In this document: piece by piece, positions 43,926-52,556 of the stretch
How positions within the stretch are numbered: position 1 is the stretch's first letter
How the letters are laid out: each line of letters begins with the position of its first letter
DNA from: JBGVMW01 sp045125095
GTDB lineage: Bacteria; Bacillota; Clostridia; Lachnospirales; Lachnospiraceae
Reading direction: 5' to 3'
Assembly (NCBI GenBank): GCA_045125095.1
Contig: JBGVMW010000037.1
Span: 5,344-69,343 of the forward strand
Length of the DNA stretch: 64,000 nucleotides
Translations under genes and position numbers: made by a program
The notes under the pieces: model-generated
Told to the model about the DNA's origin: nothing
Database searches by the model: none
The model's input: the letters and a program-made list of their open reading frames with translations, nothing else

Positions 43926-44971
43926 TGAGAAAAATCAGGATTGTAATAATGGGAAAGACGGGAGTAGGGAAAAGCACCATTATTAATTCTGTTTTAGGTG
44001 AAGAAAAAGCTGAAACAGGTGATGGCACTGCTATTACTCGTGAGAATAAAGTATATGACTGTAAAAGAATGATAGAGCTTGGTCAATCCAATACCCCTGA
44101 AAGATACTCAAAAGTAAATTATGAGATTTCGTTATACGATACAGTCGGATTGGAAGTAGATAGTAGAATTACGAGAGACACGCTTAGTAAAATTAAAAAG
44201 CATATTCAAGAAGCAAAACAGAATTCGTCTGTCGATGATGTAAATATTGTGTGGTTTTGTATTAATGAGAGATCTAACCGGTTTGAGACATACGAGGCGG
44301 AGTTGATCAAACAGCTTTCGAATGAATTTGAGATTCCTTTTGTAATTGTTTTAACAAAATGTATTTCAAAAAAGAGTGGAAAATTAGCTGAAGAAATACA
44401 AAACAAGATGCCTAATATCCCTATTAGGAGAATACTTGCGTCAGACTATGAATTTGATGATGATATAACTATTAAAGCATTTGGTTTGGAAGAATTGCTA
44501 AGCATGAGTATTAATGATTATTACGATTACAGGATTAAGGTAATCGATTCGATAATAGATGAATTGTCGAAACAATCAGATGCAAAGATTAAAGAGATTG
44601 AGACCAAAGGAAATGCGTGTATTAGAAAATACTCAGTAGAAGCTGGAAAAATTGGAAGAATTCCTGGAGGCTGTATACCTTTCGTGCATTCGAAATGCAT
44701 CAAAATGATTTCTGATTTGAATTCAATTGGGGGTCTATCAAAGGATAAAGAATATGCCAGTGAAGTTTTTGATGACATCATTGTTGGGATTGTGATGGCG
44801 CCTTTTATGACACTACCATTTTTGAGTAAGCTAGCAGCAGAATCTTATATAGAAAGTGTTGGCGAGAACTATTTAAAAGCAATGATAAACGTTATTAGTT
44901 TGTCTTCAAAAGCTGAGCTGAATGATAAAAAACTTGTAAAAGAGAAAATGAAACAGCAGCTAAAAAAATAG
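43925..44971 (+). CDS. GTPase 2 with C-terminal helical/membrane region
   Basis: 348-aa GTPase with complete motifs: G1 MGKTGVGKSTIINSVLG (9-25), a Thr-rich switch (GDGTAITREN), G3 YDTVGLE, and G4 VLTKCISKK. The family mark AFGLEEL follows at about 182. The C-terminal 150 residues have hydrophobic stretches (CIPFVHSKCIKM, IIVGIVMAPFMTLPFLSKLAAE), like the DUF697-type membrane-associating tail of dynamin-like or Era-like GTPases. It overlaps gene 1 by one base. Confidence 0.85.
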   Translation: MRKIRIVIMGKTGVGKSTIINSVLGEEKAETGDGTAITRENKVYDCKRMIELGQSNTPERYSKVNYEISLYDTVGLEVDSRITRDTLSKIKKHIQEAKQNSSVDDVNIVWFCINERSNRFETYEAELIKQLSNEFEIPFVIVLTKCISKKSGKLAEEIQNKMPNIPIRRILASDYEFDDDITIKAFGLEELLSMSINDYYDYRIKVIDSIIDELSKQSDAKIKEIETKGNACIRKYSVEAGKIGRIPGGCIPFVHSKCIKMISDLNSIGGLSKDKEYASEVFDDIIVGIVMAPFMTLPFLSKLAAESYIESVGENYLKAMINVISLSSKAELNDKKLVKEKMKQQLKK

Positions 44972-44985
44972 AAGAAGGTGTGTTA

Positions 44986-45597
44986 ATGGGTGAAATAGAA
45001 CTATCGATTGAAACTAAAGCAGAATCACATCCCACAGATATTTATGTTGTTGGTAAAGTGGGGGTGGGAAAAAGTTGCTTGATAAGTGCTTTTCTGGGAG
45101 AAAACTATAATTTTTCATACGATACAAAGTTGAATGAAAGATATATGGAAAAGAATGAAAAAGGCTCAGTATGTTTTTTCGATGTAATTGGATTTGAGGA
45201 AGACATTGAAAAAGATAGAGTAATAATTGAAAAAATAAAAAAGGAAATAGCAGAAAGGCCACAGCATAATAATATGGCGATTTGGTACTGTATAAATAGT
45301 AATTGTAGGAGATATCCGTTATCTGAACTAGAAATAATAAAAGAATTATTATCAATAGGTGCTCCGTTAAGTATCATTATAACGCAATGCTATGTTGCAA
45401 AAAAGAGAGTCGACGAATTTGCGGAATTTATTAGGCGGGCGAATACTGAAAATGGAATGAATGGGATTCCAATTTATAATGTTTTAGCGATGGAGACCGA
45501 GTTTGAAATTGATCATGAGAACACAATCAGGATACCTGCTTTTGGATTAGAAGAATTAATCAGTAAAACAATTGGAATTCTAAATATTAATCAATAA
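44986..45597 (+). CDS. GTPase 3 (G domain only)
   Basis: 203-aa protein that is almost entirely a G domain: G1 VGKVGVGKSCLISAFLG, G3 FFDVIGFEED, ITQCYVAKKR at G4, and AFGLEELISKT at the end. It keeps the set's shared stretch WYCINSNCRRYPLSELEIIKEL. It has no C-terminal extension, so it differs from GTPases 2 and 4 in domain content. The ATG at 44986 fits AAGAAGG spacing better than GTG 44980. Confidence 0.8.
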   Translation: MGEIELSIETKAESHPTDIYVVGKVGVGKSCLISAFLGENYNFSYDTKLNERYMEKNEKGSVCFFDVIGFEEDIEKDRVIIEKIKKEIAERPQHNNMAIWYCINSNCRRYPLSELEIIKELLSIGAPLSIIITQCYVAKKRVDEFAEFIRRANTENGMNGIPIYNVLAMETEFEIDHENTIRIPAFGLEELISKTIGILNINQ

Positions 45598-45614
45598 TGA
45601 GGAGGTAGTAGAAT

Positions 45615-46826
45615 ATGGGAGACAATAAAACTACAGTGGAAGAAAATAATTCCGATTTAAGAACGGCCAATATTATGGTTGCCGGAAAGACAGGAACTGG
45701 AAAAAGCACACTCCTAAATGCAATTTTTGGTGAAGATGTAGCTGCTACAGGAACTGGAAGACCGGTTACAGATCATATTGATGAGTATAAGCATGATAGT
45801 ATTCCGATTCATATTTGGGATACAGTTGGACTAGAGCTTGATTCTGAAAAAACAAGACAGTCAATCGAAGAAATTAAGAGAACCATTGCGTCAAAAACTG
45901 AGTCTAAGGATAAATTGGATCAAATTCATGCAATTTGGTATTGTATCAATTCTGGAAGTAATAGATATGAAGGAGCTGAACTTGATTTCATAAAAGAGCT
46001 ATACGGCATAGGGGTTCCGTTCACAATCGTATTAACTCAATGCTATGGGGCAAAAAAGAAAATTACCGAATTTGAAGATATTATAAAGAAAATCAATAAT
46101 GAGATGGGGCTAACTAATATTTCTATTATCCGAGTACTGGCACAGGAATATGAGGTAGAAATCGATGAGGATAATATTGTGAAAAAGCCGGCTTTTGGAT
46201 TGGAAGAGTTAGTTGGGGTAACAATGGATCAGTTGCCAGTATATGTACAAAGTGGATTCATTGCGGCACAAAAAGTTTGTGAGTCTCTAAAACACGATGA
46301 ATGTGAAAAATTGATTTGGACTTATGTTGAGAGAGTTAAAGACAATTATTGGAGTAAGAAAAAAATAGTCAATTGGGACAATGTTCCGATTATTAATATC
46401 TTAACTGCTGATGCACATATAAAAGAGCTATTTAAGGATGTTTCAAAGATATACAATACAGAAATACCAGAAGAAGGTCTCGATAAAATTATGAAAGAGC
46501 TTGGTGGAATGAACCCCAAAATAGCTTTTAAAGGATTACTTAGTCCGGTAAGTAAGAAGTTTGATTCCAATGTTGAAAGATTGTATAAAGAAAATGCTAC
46601 TGGAGGATTCGATGAGGACTATGATAAACTAGCCAAAAATATGAGAGTTGCAAAGGCTTTGGTCCTTTATGGATACACTTTTTTGGCGGCAATCGAAACA
46701 TACTGGGAGCAAATTAGGGCAGATGAAATAAAACTTTTAGATAATAAAATTGACATACTGGTTCAAGCTGTACGAAAGAAGTTTGACGAAATGATTGCAA
46801 ACAAGAATAGAAAAGATGAAAAGTAG
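45615..46826 (+). CDS. GTPase 4 with helical C-terminal domain
   Basis: 403-aa GTPase with G1 AGKTGTGKSTLLNAIFG (about 25-41), the switch TGTGRPVTDHIDEY, G3 WDTVGLELD, G4-like LTQCYGAKKK and AFGLEELVGVT. Residues from about 215 form a helical C-terminal domain with YTFLAAIETYWEQI near the end. The shared patterns show that all four GTPases arose by duplication. AGGAGGTAG precedes its start. Confidence 0.85.
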   Translation: MGDNKTTVEENNSDLRTANIMVAGKTGTGKSTLLNAIFGEDVAATGTGRPVTDHIDEYKHDSIPIHIWDTVGLELDSEKTRQSIEEIKRTIASKTESKDKLDQIHAIWYCINSGSNRYEGAELDFIKELYGIGVPFTIVLTQCYGAKKKITEFEDIIKKINNEMGLTNISIIRVLAQEYEVEIDEDNIVKKPAFGLEELVGVTMDQLPVYVQSGFIAAQKVCESLKHDECEKLIWTYVERVKDNYWSKKKIVNWDNVPIINILTADAHIKELFKDVSKIYNTEIPEEGLDKIMKELGGMNPKIAFKGLLSPVSKKFDSNVERLYKENATGGFDEDYDKLAKNMRVAKALVLYGYTFLAAIETYWEQIRADEIKLLDNKIDILVQAVRKKFDEMIANKNRKDEK

Positions 46827-46837
46827 GAGGTCAAGTC

Positions 46838-46939
46838 ATGAATAAATTTTTTAATGTAAAGAATATTTTTATAGCGATATGCGTGATTATCGTTTTGATT
46901 ATTGTTGCGGTTGTTCTTAAGAGCTGTGGAGCAAACTAG
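46838..46939 (+). CDS. Micro-membrane protein A, 33 aa
   Basis: MNKFFNVKNIFIAICVIIVL, then IIVAVVLKSCGAN. One transmembrane helix with a short polar start. TAGGAGGTC ribosome site. It is a paralogue of the next gene: both read K.(F/W)NV(K/E)N(I/L)FI and then a Val/Ile-rich helix and a Lys/Cys end. Confidence 0.65.
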   Translation: MNKFFNVKNIFIAICVIIVLIIVAVVLKSCGAN

Positions 46940-46949
46940 GAGGTAGAAT

Positions 46950-47057
46950 ATGACTAAGTATTGGAATGTGGAAAATTTATTTATTGTGGGTACTGTAGTT
47001 ACGATTATTATTGCTGTAGTCGCTATATTAAGTAAGGTATGTAAGAAGTCAGATTAA
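46950..47057 (+). CDS. Micro-membrane protein B, 35 aa
   Basis: MTKYWNVENLFIVGTVVTII, then IAVVAILSKVCKKSD. It has the same layout as micro-protein A, with its own TAGGAGGTAG ribosome site. The pair lies between GTPase 4 and the large ATPase, and may form a membrane docking or channel part of the system. Confidence 0.65.
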   Translation: MTKYWNVENLFIVGTVVTIIIAVVAILSKVCKKSD

Positions 47058-47078
47058 AAGGGGGGGAGAGAGAAAGGT

Positions 47079-50000
47079 ATGGGCATTTTGTCAAATACAA
47101 AGCAGTTTATAGCCAGAAAAGCGATAAGTGCTGCTAAAAAAGCTGGAGATGGAATTGCCACGCTTTCAGCATTAAGCCCTCAACAGCTTCAAGAAATAGA
47201 AGATAAAAGACAGGCGTATCTGAGTGAAAAACCAGACATGAATGGGGACGAAGCTCAGAATACTATTCAAAGAAATATGGGGGCAATTGGAATTGAAGTA
47301 TATCAGGCGTATCTTGAACAATTAAGTTCAATATATCTTCCGGTTGATACTATGCCTGAAGCCTTTGATGAAGATAACAGAATCAGATTTTTTGATATTA
47401 CAAAGTGGGTTACCGACTCAGAAGAACAAAGTTTAGATAAACTGGTAAATGTATATCATGTATTAAGTGAAGAAGACTGTAATATCGCTTTGATATACCA
47501 TAGGACAAAGAATGATTGTAGTATTTCGATGGGGGTTGTAAACACGGACGAGAGCTTATCTGATCCAGCAATAGCAGATAAATATTATTCAAGAGTGATT
47601 GGTGCAATCAAAGGAAATTTCCCAGGTGTCGATATAGATGGTATTAATTCGAAAGGTCGTGACTATGGTATTGGAGTACCGAAATATCTGGAAGAATTAG
47701 GCGATGAAAAGCACTCAAAATCAATAGCAATTGTATCTAACGTTGCATCAGAAAAATCAGAAGATTTTATTAGCCAAAGTATGGAAAAGTTGTTAGATGG
47801 AATTGTTCCAGAGAATGAATCGGAAGATTATACTATCGTTTTACTAGCAAAGCCGGTTAGAGAGCAATTGGAGGAGAAAAATAGATTATACGAGTTGTAT
47901 ACCGCTTTGGCTCCATATGCAAGTTGGCAAACTGGATATACCTATACTCAGTCAGATAATGTATCTTCTTCAGCGAATTTTGGCGTGAATTTGGGGGTAA
48001 GTGCTGGAGCAAATGCTACTGTAAATACATCACAAGCAACAAGTCTTGCAAAAGCGGTAACAAAGGGTACACAGCGTACTACTGGAGGTCATCTAGGTAG
48101 CAAACATGCTGGTTTGGATCATCATCGCACAAAGCAAAATTCCAGCACAAATACTAATACGCAAACACAAACTGATGGAAGCAGTATGGGATATAATGCC
48201 TCGGCAAATTTCGGAGTGTCATTCTCACGGTCATCGAGCGTGACTGCACAGATTGGAAAAAATGAAAGTATTACTCAGACTTATACTAATTATGGAGTTA
48301 AGCATACATTAGAAATTATTGAGTCACAGCTAAAAAGAATAGAGGAGAGTGCCGCACTTGGAATGTGGGAATTTGCATCTTATATTATCTCAGATAGTCC
48401 GGTTATAGCAAATAATGTTGCTCACATGTATTTGGCTCTTACTCAAGGAGAAGAATCATACGTGACAAAGTCAGCAGTGAATTTCTGGGATGGAGATATT
48501 AACCATGATGTTGCTAAAACAATACTTGCAAGTGTTCAGAAGCTTCAGCACCCGGTTTTTGGGCTTAGAACATCGTTGGAAGATGAATGGTTAATGTATC
48601 CGACAATGGTTACTCCAACAACACCTCTTTCTGGAAAAGAGCTAGCAAAAGCATTGAACTTTCCAAGAAAATCTGTAAGTGGGCTTCCGGTTCTAGAAGT
48701 GGTTGCGTTCGGTAGAGAACCACACTCGTTATTGGATGATGAGTTAGATTTGGATATCGGTTGTGGGTATCATATGCGTAAAAGAATACCTGAGCAGAGG
48801 ATATCTTTATCCAAAGAAGAACTCACAAAACATACTTTTATCACAGGCTCTACTGGATCCGGTAAATCAAATACAGTTTATAGATTATTGGAAAGACTTG
48901 GAGAAGAAAAAGTAAAGTTTTTAGTTATTGAGCCGGCTAAGGGGGAATATAAGGATGAGTTGGGAAAGAAAAAGGGGGTTGTCACATATGGAACTAATCC
49001 AAACATGAAAGATGTTGAAATGCTTAGGATTAATCCTTTTAGATTTCCGAAAAATACACATATTCTTGAACATTTGGACCGACTTATTGAAATATTTAAT
49101 GTTTGTTGGCCTATGTATGCAGCTATGCCGGCGATATTAAAGGATTCTGTTGAAAGAGCGTACATAAGAAGTGGATGGGACCTTGAAAAATCGGTGAATA
49201 AATATGATGAGAATCTATTTCCAACATTTAGTGATGTTATGGGGCAGATTAAGAAAGTGTTGGAAGAGAGTGATTATTCAGCTGATAACAAAGGCGATTA
49301 TACAGGTTCTCTGGTTACAAGATTAAACTCACTTACCAATGGTATTAACGGATTGATATTTTGTACGGATGATGTTAAAGATGAGGAATTATTCGACCAA
49401 AATGTAATTATAGATTTGAGTAGAGTGGGTTCTACGGAAACTAAGTCGTTAATAATGGGATTGTTGGTCCTTAAATTACATGAGCATAGAATGGAACAGA
49501 GATGTAAAGGGGCAAATCTAAATGATAAGCTTAAACATATTACTGTTTTAGAAGAGGCTCATAATCTGTTGAAACGTACTTCTACTGAACAGTCAAGTGA
49601 AAGCTCTAATATGCTTGGAAAATCTGTCGAACTGTTAGCAAATTCAATTGCAGAAATGAGAACGTATGGTGAAGGCTTTATTATTGCGGATCAGTCGCCA
49701 GGATTGCTTGATATGTCAGTAATAAGAAACACAAATACAAAAATTATTCTCAGACTACCTGATTATTCAGATAGAGATTTGGTGGGTAAGGCGTCAGGAT
49801 TGACAGATTCACAGATTGTTGAGTTGGCAAAACTTGAAAAAGGTGTGGCTGCAATATCACAGAGTGATTGGCTGGAACCGGTGCTTTGTAAGATAGATAA
49901 GTATGATGGGGCGGGGCAACCTTTCTTACATTCATTGAAAAATAAAGCGAAGCAGGAAGTAGTCGATAGCGGAAAAATTAAAGAATCTATCTTGGAATGT

Positions 50001-50399
50001 ATAATGAGTAAAGAAATATACAGAAAAGGTGATCGTGTTGATTTGCAAAAGTTACGAAATGTGGTTTTACGGTCAAAATTAGATACTATTGTAAAATGTG
50101 ATTTTATCGAGTATATCGATTCTGGTAAGGATTCTGCTGTAAAATCTTTGCGTTCATTATTATATGATTTCTTTGAAGTCGAGAAGGCAATAAAAGCATC
50201 AAAGAAATGTGATAATATTCAGGATTGGGTACATTCAGTTGTAGATAATTTGGCTATTCAGATTAATGTCTACTCACAAAAACAAATAGATTTATTACTG
50301 GCTTTGCTAATATACGAACAAACAATGCGTGATGCTTCTTACGGTAACATATTAAGAACATTCACAGAAATATATAAAAAAGAAGGGAGGGTATTTTAA
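47079..50399 (+). CDS. HerA/FtsK-class ATPase (DUF87), 1106 aa
   Basis: Very large ATPase. Residues 1-300 are an unrecognised N-terminal domain. About 300-410 is a Ser/Thr/Asn/Gly-rich low-complexity part with a TGGHLGSKHAGLDHHRTK patch. The RecA-like core has Walker A FITGSTGSGKSNTVYRLLERL near 590 and Walker B HITVLEEAHNLL near 820, then IIADQSPGLLDMSVIRNTNTKIILRL typical of HerA/VirB4/TraG-type hexamers. The C-terminal 150 residues are helical. It has a GGGGGAGAGAGAAAGG leader. Its stop overlaps the HNH gene start by one base, tying it to the toxin genes. It may export, load or regulate them. Confidence 0.85.
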   Translation: MGILSNTKQFIARKAISAAKKAGDGIATLSALSPQQLQEIEDKRQAYLSEKPDMNGDEAQNTIQRNMGAIGIEVYQAYLEQLSSIYLPVDTMPEAFDEDNRIRFFDITKWVTDSEEQSLDKLVNVYHVLSEEDCNIALIYHRTKNDCSISMGVVNTDESLSDPAIADKYYSRVIGAIKGNFPGVDIDGINSKGRDYGIGVPKYLEELGDEKHSKSIAIVSNVASEKSEDFISQSMEKLLDGIVPENESEDYTIVLLAKPVREQLEEKNRLYELYTALAPYASWQTGYTYTQSDNVSSSANFGVNLGVSAGANATVNTSQATSLAKAVTKGTQRTTGGHLGSKHAGLDHHRTKQNSSTNTNTQTQTDGSSMGYNASANFGVSFSRSSSVTAQIGKNESITQTYTNYGVKHTLEIIESQLKRIEESAALGMWEFASYIISDSPVIANNVAHMYLALTQGEESYVTKSAVNFWDGDINHDVAKTILASVQKLQHPVFGLRTSLEDEWLMYPTMVTPTTPLSGKELAKALNFPRKSVSGLPVLEVVAFGREPHSLLDDELDLDIGCGYHMRKRIPEQRISLSKEELTKHTFITGSTGSGKSNTVYRLLERLGEEKVKFLVIEPAKGEYKDELGKKKGVVTYGTNPNMKDVEMLRINPFRFPKNTHILEHLDRLIEIFNVCWPMYAAMPAILKDSVERAYIRSGWDLEKSVNKYDENLFPTFSDVMGQIKKVLEESDYSADNKGDYTGSLVTRLNSLTNGINGLIFCTDDVKDEELFDQNVIIDLSRVGSTETKSLIMGLLVLKLHEHRMEQRCKGANLNDKLKHITVLEEAHNLLKRTSTEQSSESSNMLGKSVELLANSIAEMRTYGEGFIIADQSPGLLDMSVIRNTNTKIILRLPDYSDRDLVGKASGLTDSQIVELAKLEKGVAAISQSDWLEPVLCKIDKYDGAGQPFLHSLKNKAKQEVVDSGKIKESILECIMSKEIYRKGDRVDLQKLRNVVLRSKLDTIVKCDFIEYIDSGKDSAVKSLRSLLYDFFEVEKAIKASKKCDNIQDWVHSVVDNLAIQINVYSQKQIDLLLALLIYEQTMRDASYGNILRTFTEIYKKEGRVF

Positions 50400-51001
50400 T
50401 GGCTGAAGTAGGAAAAAATGATGTTCAAGAAACGAAAGTAAATGAAGCTGAAAATTATAAAGAAATTAAGCCAGAAGGCGATGAGACGACAGAAGAAGCA
50501 AAATCTTTTTGGGATGATATTTTTTCTGGAGAGACGGAGGATGCAACAGAGGCAGGAGAAGATGATAATTCCGAGAAGAATATTGAAAAAACACTGGAGG
50601 AATATTTTGATGATCTCAAATCAAAATCTGAATGCTCGGAAACTATTCCTGACAAACCTTTCGAAGTCTCTGATTTAAAAAAGAGATCACCGGAAGAAAA
50701 TGCAGAAATGAGAGAAGAGTTTTCAGAAAAGAAGGCTCAATTGAAAAGAGAGTGGGAGGAGGCCAACGGTCGTCCATGGCCTAAATACGATCATGATATT
50801 TATTCTGCAAATGGAAAATTGATTAGAAAAGCAGGTAGTGATTATGATGCGCACCACATACAGCCTTTAGGTATGGGGGGAAAGAATGAAGCGAGTAATC
50901 TTACCCCATTAAATGCAGAGGTCCATTATGATAAACAGGGTGTGCATTCTCCAGATAGTCCATATAGTAAATTAGATCAAATGCTTGGAGGTATGGAATA
51001 A
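50399..51001 (+). CDS. HNH-type nuclease toxin candidate
   Basis: 200-aa protein. The N-terminal motif Y-K-E-I-x-P-x-G-D...A-x-x-FWDDIFS (about residues 20-43) is shared with the protein at 51379. An acidic, Glu-rich linker follows. The C-terminal treble-clef nuclease is clear: GRPWPKYD, then YDAHHIQPLGMGGKNEASNLTPLNAEVHY (about 158-186), like HNH domains of polymorphic toxins. It overlaps the big ATPase gene by one base and the SUKH-like gene by one base, so toxin and likely immunity are coupled. Confidence 0.82.
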   Translation: MAEVGKNDVQETKVNEAENYKEIKPEGDETTEEAKSFWDDIFSGETEDATEAGEDDNSEKNIEKTLEEYFDDLKSKSECSETIPDKPFEVSDLKKRSPEENAEMREEFSEKKAQLKREWEEANGRPWPKYDHDIYSANGKLIRKAGSDYDAHHIQPLGMGGKNEASNLTPLNAEVHYDKQGVHSPDSPYSKLDQMLGGME

Positions 51002-51360
51002 TGAATAGAGTAGATTATATAAAAGAGCTTGAAGAATTTAAGATTGATTCAAAGAAGGTTGAGATTATCGAAAAAAAGTATAAAGCCCCACTTTCAGATA
51101 CGGTTAAAAAAATAGTATCTAATTCAGAAGATAGTGTATTTTTTGACGATGATTACAGGATTTTATCGTTTGACGAAATAGTAGATGCAGAAAATGACTT
51201 GCATGTAGGATTTGCTGAAAAAGGAATAATTCCGATTGTAGACTGTGGAGAAAATGATTTTATTGTGTATCATTTTCATGATGATTTTTGGTCAAAATTT
51301 AATATCATTGATGAAACAGTATTCAAAAAGCAGGAGACGTTAGAGGATTTTCTAAAATAA
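51001..51360 (+). CDS. SMI1/KNR4 (SUKH)-like immunity candidate
   Basis: 119-aa protein with SUKH-like layout: KKVEIIEKKYKAPLSDTVKKIVSNSED near the start, then RILSFDEIVDAENDL, and a central DFIVYHF strand. SUKH proteins are the commonest immunity partners of nuclease polymorphic toxins. Its start shares a base with the HNH gene stop. It most likely neutralises that nuclease. Confidence 0.75.
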   Translation: MNRVDYIKELEEFKIDSKKVEIIEKKYKAPLSDTVKKIVSNSEDSVFFDDDYRILSFDEIVDAENDLHVGFAEKGIIPIVDCGENDFIVYHFHDDFWSKFNIIDETVFKKQETLEDFLK

Positions 51361-51378
51361 AGAACGGAGTGATTTGTA

Positions 51379-52080
51379 ATGATTAGGTTCAGCGATGCTC
51401 CTACCCAATTTGAAAAGATTGAGGACCCCTCAAAATTGGAGGGGTATCAATCGATACATCCTTCTGGAGATATTAGCAAAATGGAGGCTCAAGATTTTTG
51501 GGATGAGATTTTTTCAGAACCAATAGAAGATAATGCCCAGATTGAAAATAAGATTAAAAAAGATGTTTACGGAAGATCTGAAGATGAATTTATATTTGAT
51601 GTTAATACGAATGCCAAAGAGATACAAGAAGCTTTGGCACCATTTAATACTTCAGAGTGGGCTAAATTGAATGGTTTTGATAAGGAAAAGGCAATAGTAA
51701 ATTTAGAGAGTACCATTGCTATAATGCTTGGAGTAAAAGATAGACCTAGAATTGAGTTTTTTGAAGGTGATAAGTGGGATTGTGGATCTTATGTTCCGAA
51801 CAAAAATGTGATAAAGATTAATAAAAATAACCTAGATTCGCCTTCAGAGTTAGTAAATACTATTGCGCATGAAACGCGACATGCATATCAATTTCAACGC
51901 GCCTGCAATATTGAAAATTATATGGATTTTCTATATGCATACAATTTTAAGCATTATATTACACCAACCCTTACTGAAAATGGCTATATCAACTTTATTG
52001 AGTATCAAGATCAGTTAGTTGAAGCTGAGGCAAGAGCTTTTGCAGAATTATTTGAGAAGGAGGTTGTGGGAGATGAGTAA
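51379..52080 (+). CDS. Metallopeptidase toxin candidate with shared N-terminal motif
   Basis: 233-aa protein. Residues about 23-49 (GYQSIHPSGDISKMEAQDFWDEIFSEPIED) match the N-terminal motif of the HNH protein at 50399. The C-terminal domain has NTIAHETRHAYQFQRA (HExxH zinc motif, near residue 170) and a later EAEARAFAELFEKE that could give the third ligand. The same leader with a different catalytic domain suggests a swappable-effector system. It overlaps the next gene by eight bases. Substrate unknown. Confidence 0.75.
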   Translation: MIRFSDAPTQFEKIEDPSKLEGYQSIHPSGDISKMEAQDFWDEIFSEPIEDNAQIENKIKKDVYGRSEDEFIFDVNTNAKEIQEALAPFNTSEWAKLNGFDKEKAIVNLESTIAIMLGVKDRPRIEFFEGDKWDCGSYVPNKNVIKINKNNLDSPSELVNTIAHETRHAYQFQRACNIENYMDFLYAYNFKHYITPTLTENGYINFIEYQDQLVEAEARAFAELFEKEVVGDE

Positions 52081-52369
52081 AATAATTAAAGATTTTTATA
52101 TGGCAGCTCAAATTCCTGCTACCATGATTGATGATAAGTTGGAAAAGTTTAACAGACATCCAGATATTATGAAGGAATTCGAGTATTGGATAAGTAAAAA
52201 AGCTTATAAAACTGATTCACCATTGGAGATAGAAGGATATACGGCCCAAAAACTAGCTGAACTTTCTCCTTTGGTTAGTGGAGAAGGAGCTTTTAATTTA
52301 TTGATTGAGTTAAGAGAAAATCCTTCAAGAGCTCTTAAAAGAATAAAAAAAGGATTCTATAAAAGATAG
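52073..52369 (+). CDS. Hypothetical 98-aa protein, possible immunity or adaptor
   Basis: Small helical protein (KIIKDFYMAAQIPATMIDDKLEKFNRHPDIMKEFEYWI, then EGYTAQKLAELSPLVSGEGAFNLLIELRENPSRALKRIKKGF). The ATG at 52073 overlaps the metallopeptidase stop by eight bases and has GGAGGTTGTGGG upstream, so it is preferred to 52019. By position it could be the immunity protein or chaperone of the metallopeptidase. I do not recognise the family with certainty. Confidence 0.65.
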   Translation: MSKIIKDFYMAAQIPATMIDDKLEKFNRHPDIMKEFEYWISKKAYKTDSPLEIEGYTAQKLAELSPLVSGEGAFNLLIELRENPSRALKRIKKGFYKR

Positions 52370-52386
52370 GTTGATTTTCCAGAGTT

Positions 52387-52412
52387 CCCTCCTGGGAGTC
52401 GGGCAAGGAGGG
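52387..52412 (+). other. Hairpin after cargo 2
   Basis: CCCTCCT and AGGAGGG form a 7-bp G+C-rich stem. No T-run follows directly, so it may be a weak terminator or mRNA stabiliser. The rest of 52370-52502 holds no gene. Confidence 0.4.
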
Positions 52413-52502
52413 CTAGGGTGGTTCGGAATGGTACCATAAAAAAATAGAATAATTTTATAAGCTTTTATATGCCACAAATGGCTTAAAATCATGCTTTACG
52501 AC

Positions 52503-52510
52503 GATTAAGT
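52503..52510 (+). repeat. IS66 target-site duplication, left
   Basis: GATTAAGT, identical to the eight bases at 55296-55303. Eight-base duplications are characteristic of IS66-family insertions. Confidence 0.92.
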
Positions 52511-52556
52511 GTAAACGTCAAACCATACGCCTGACGCCAGAATAAACGCCGCTGGT

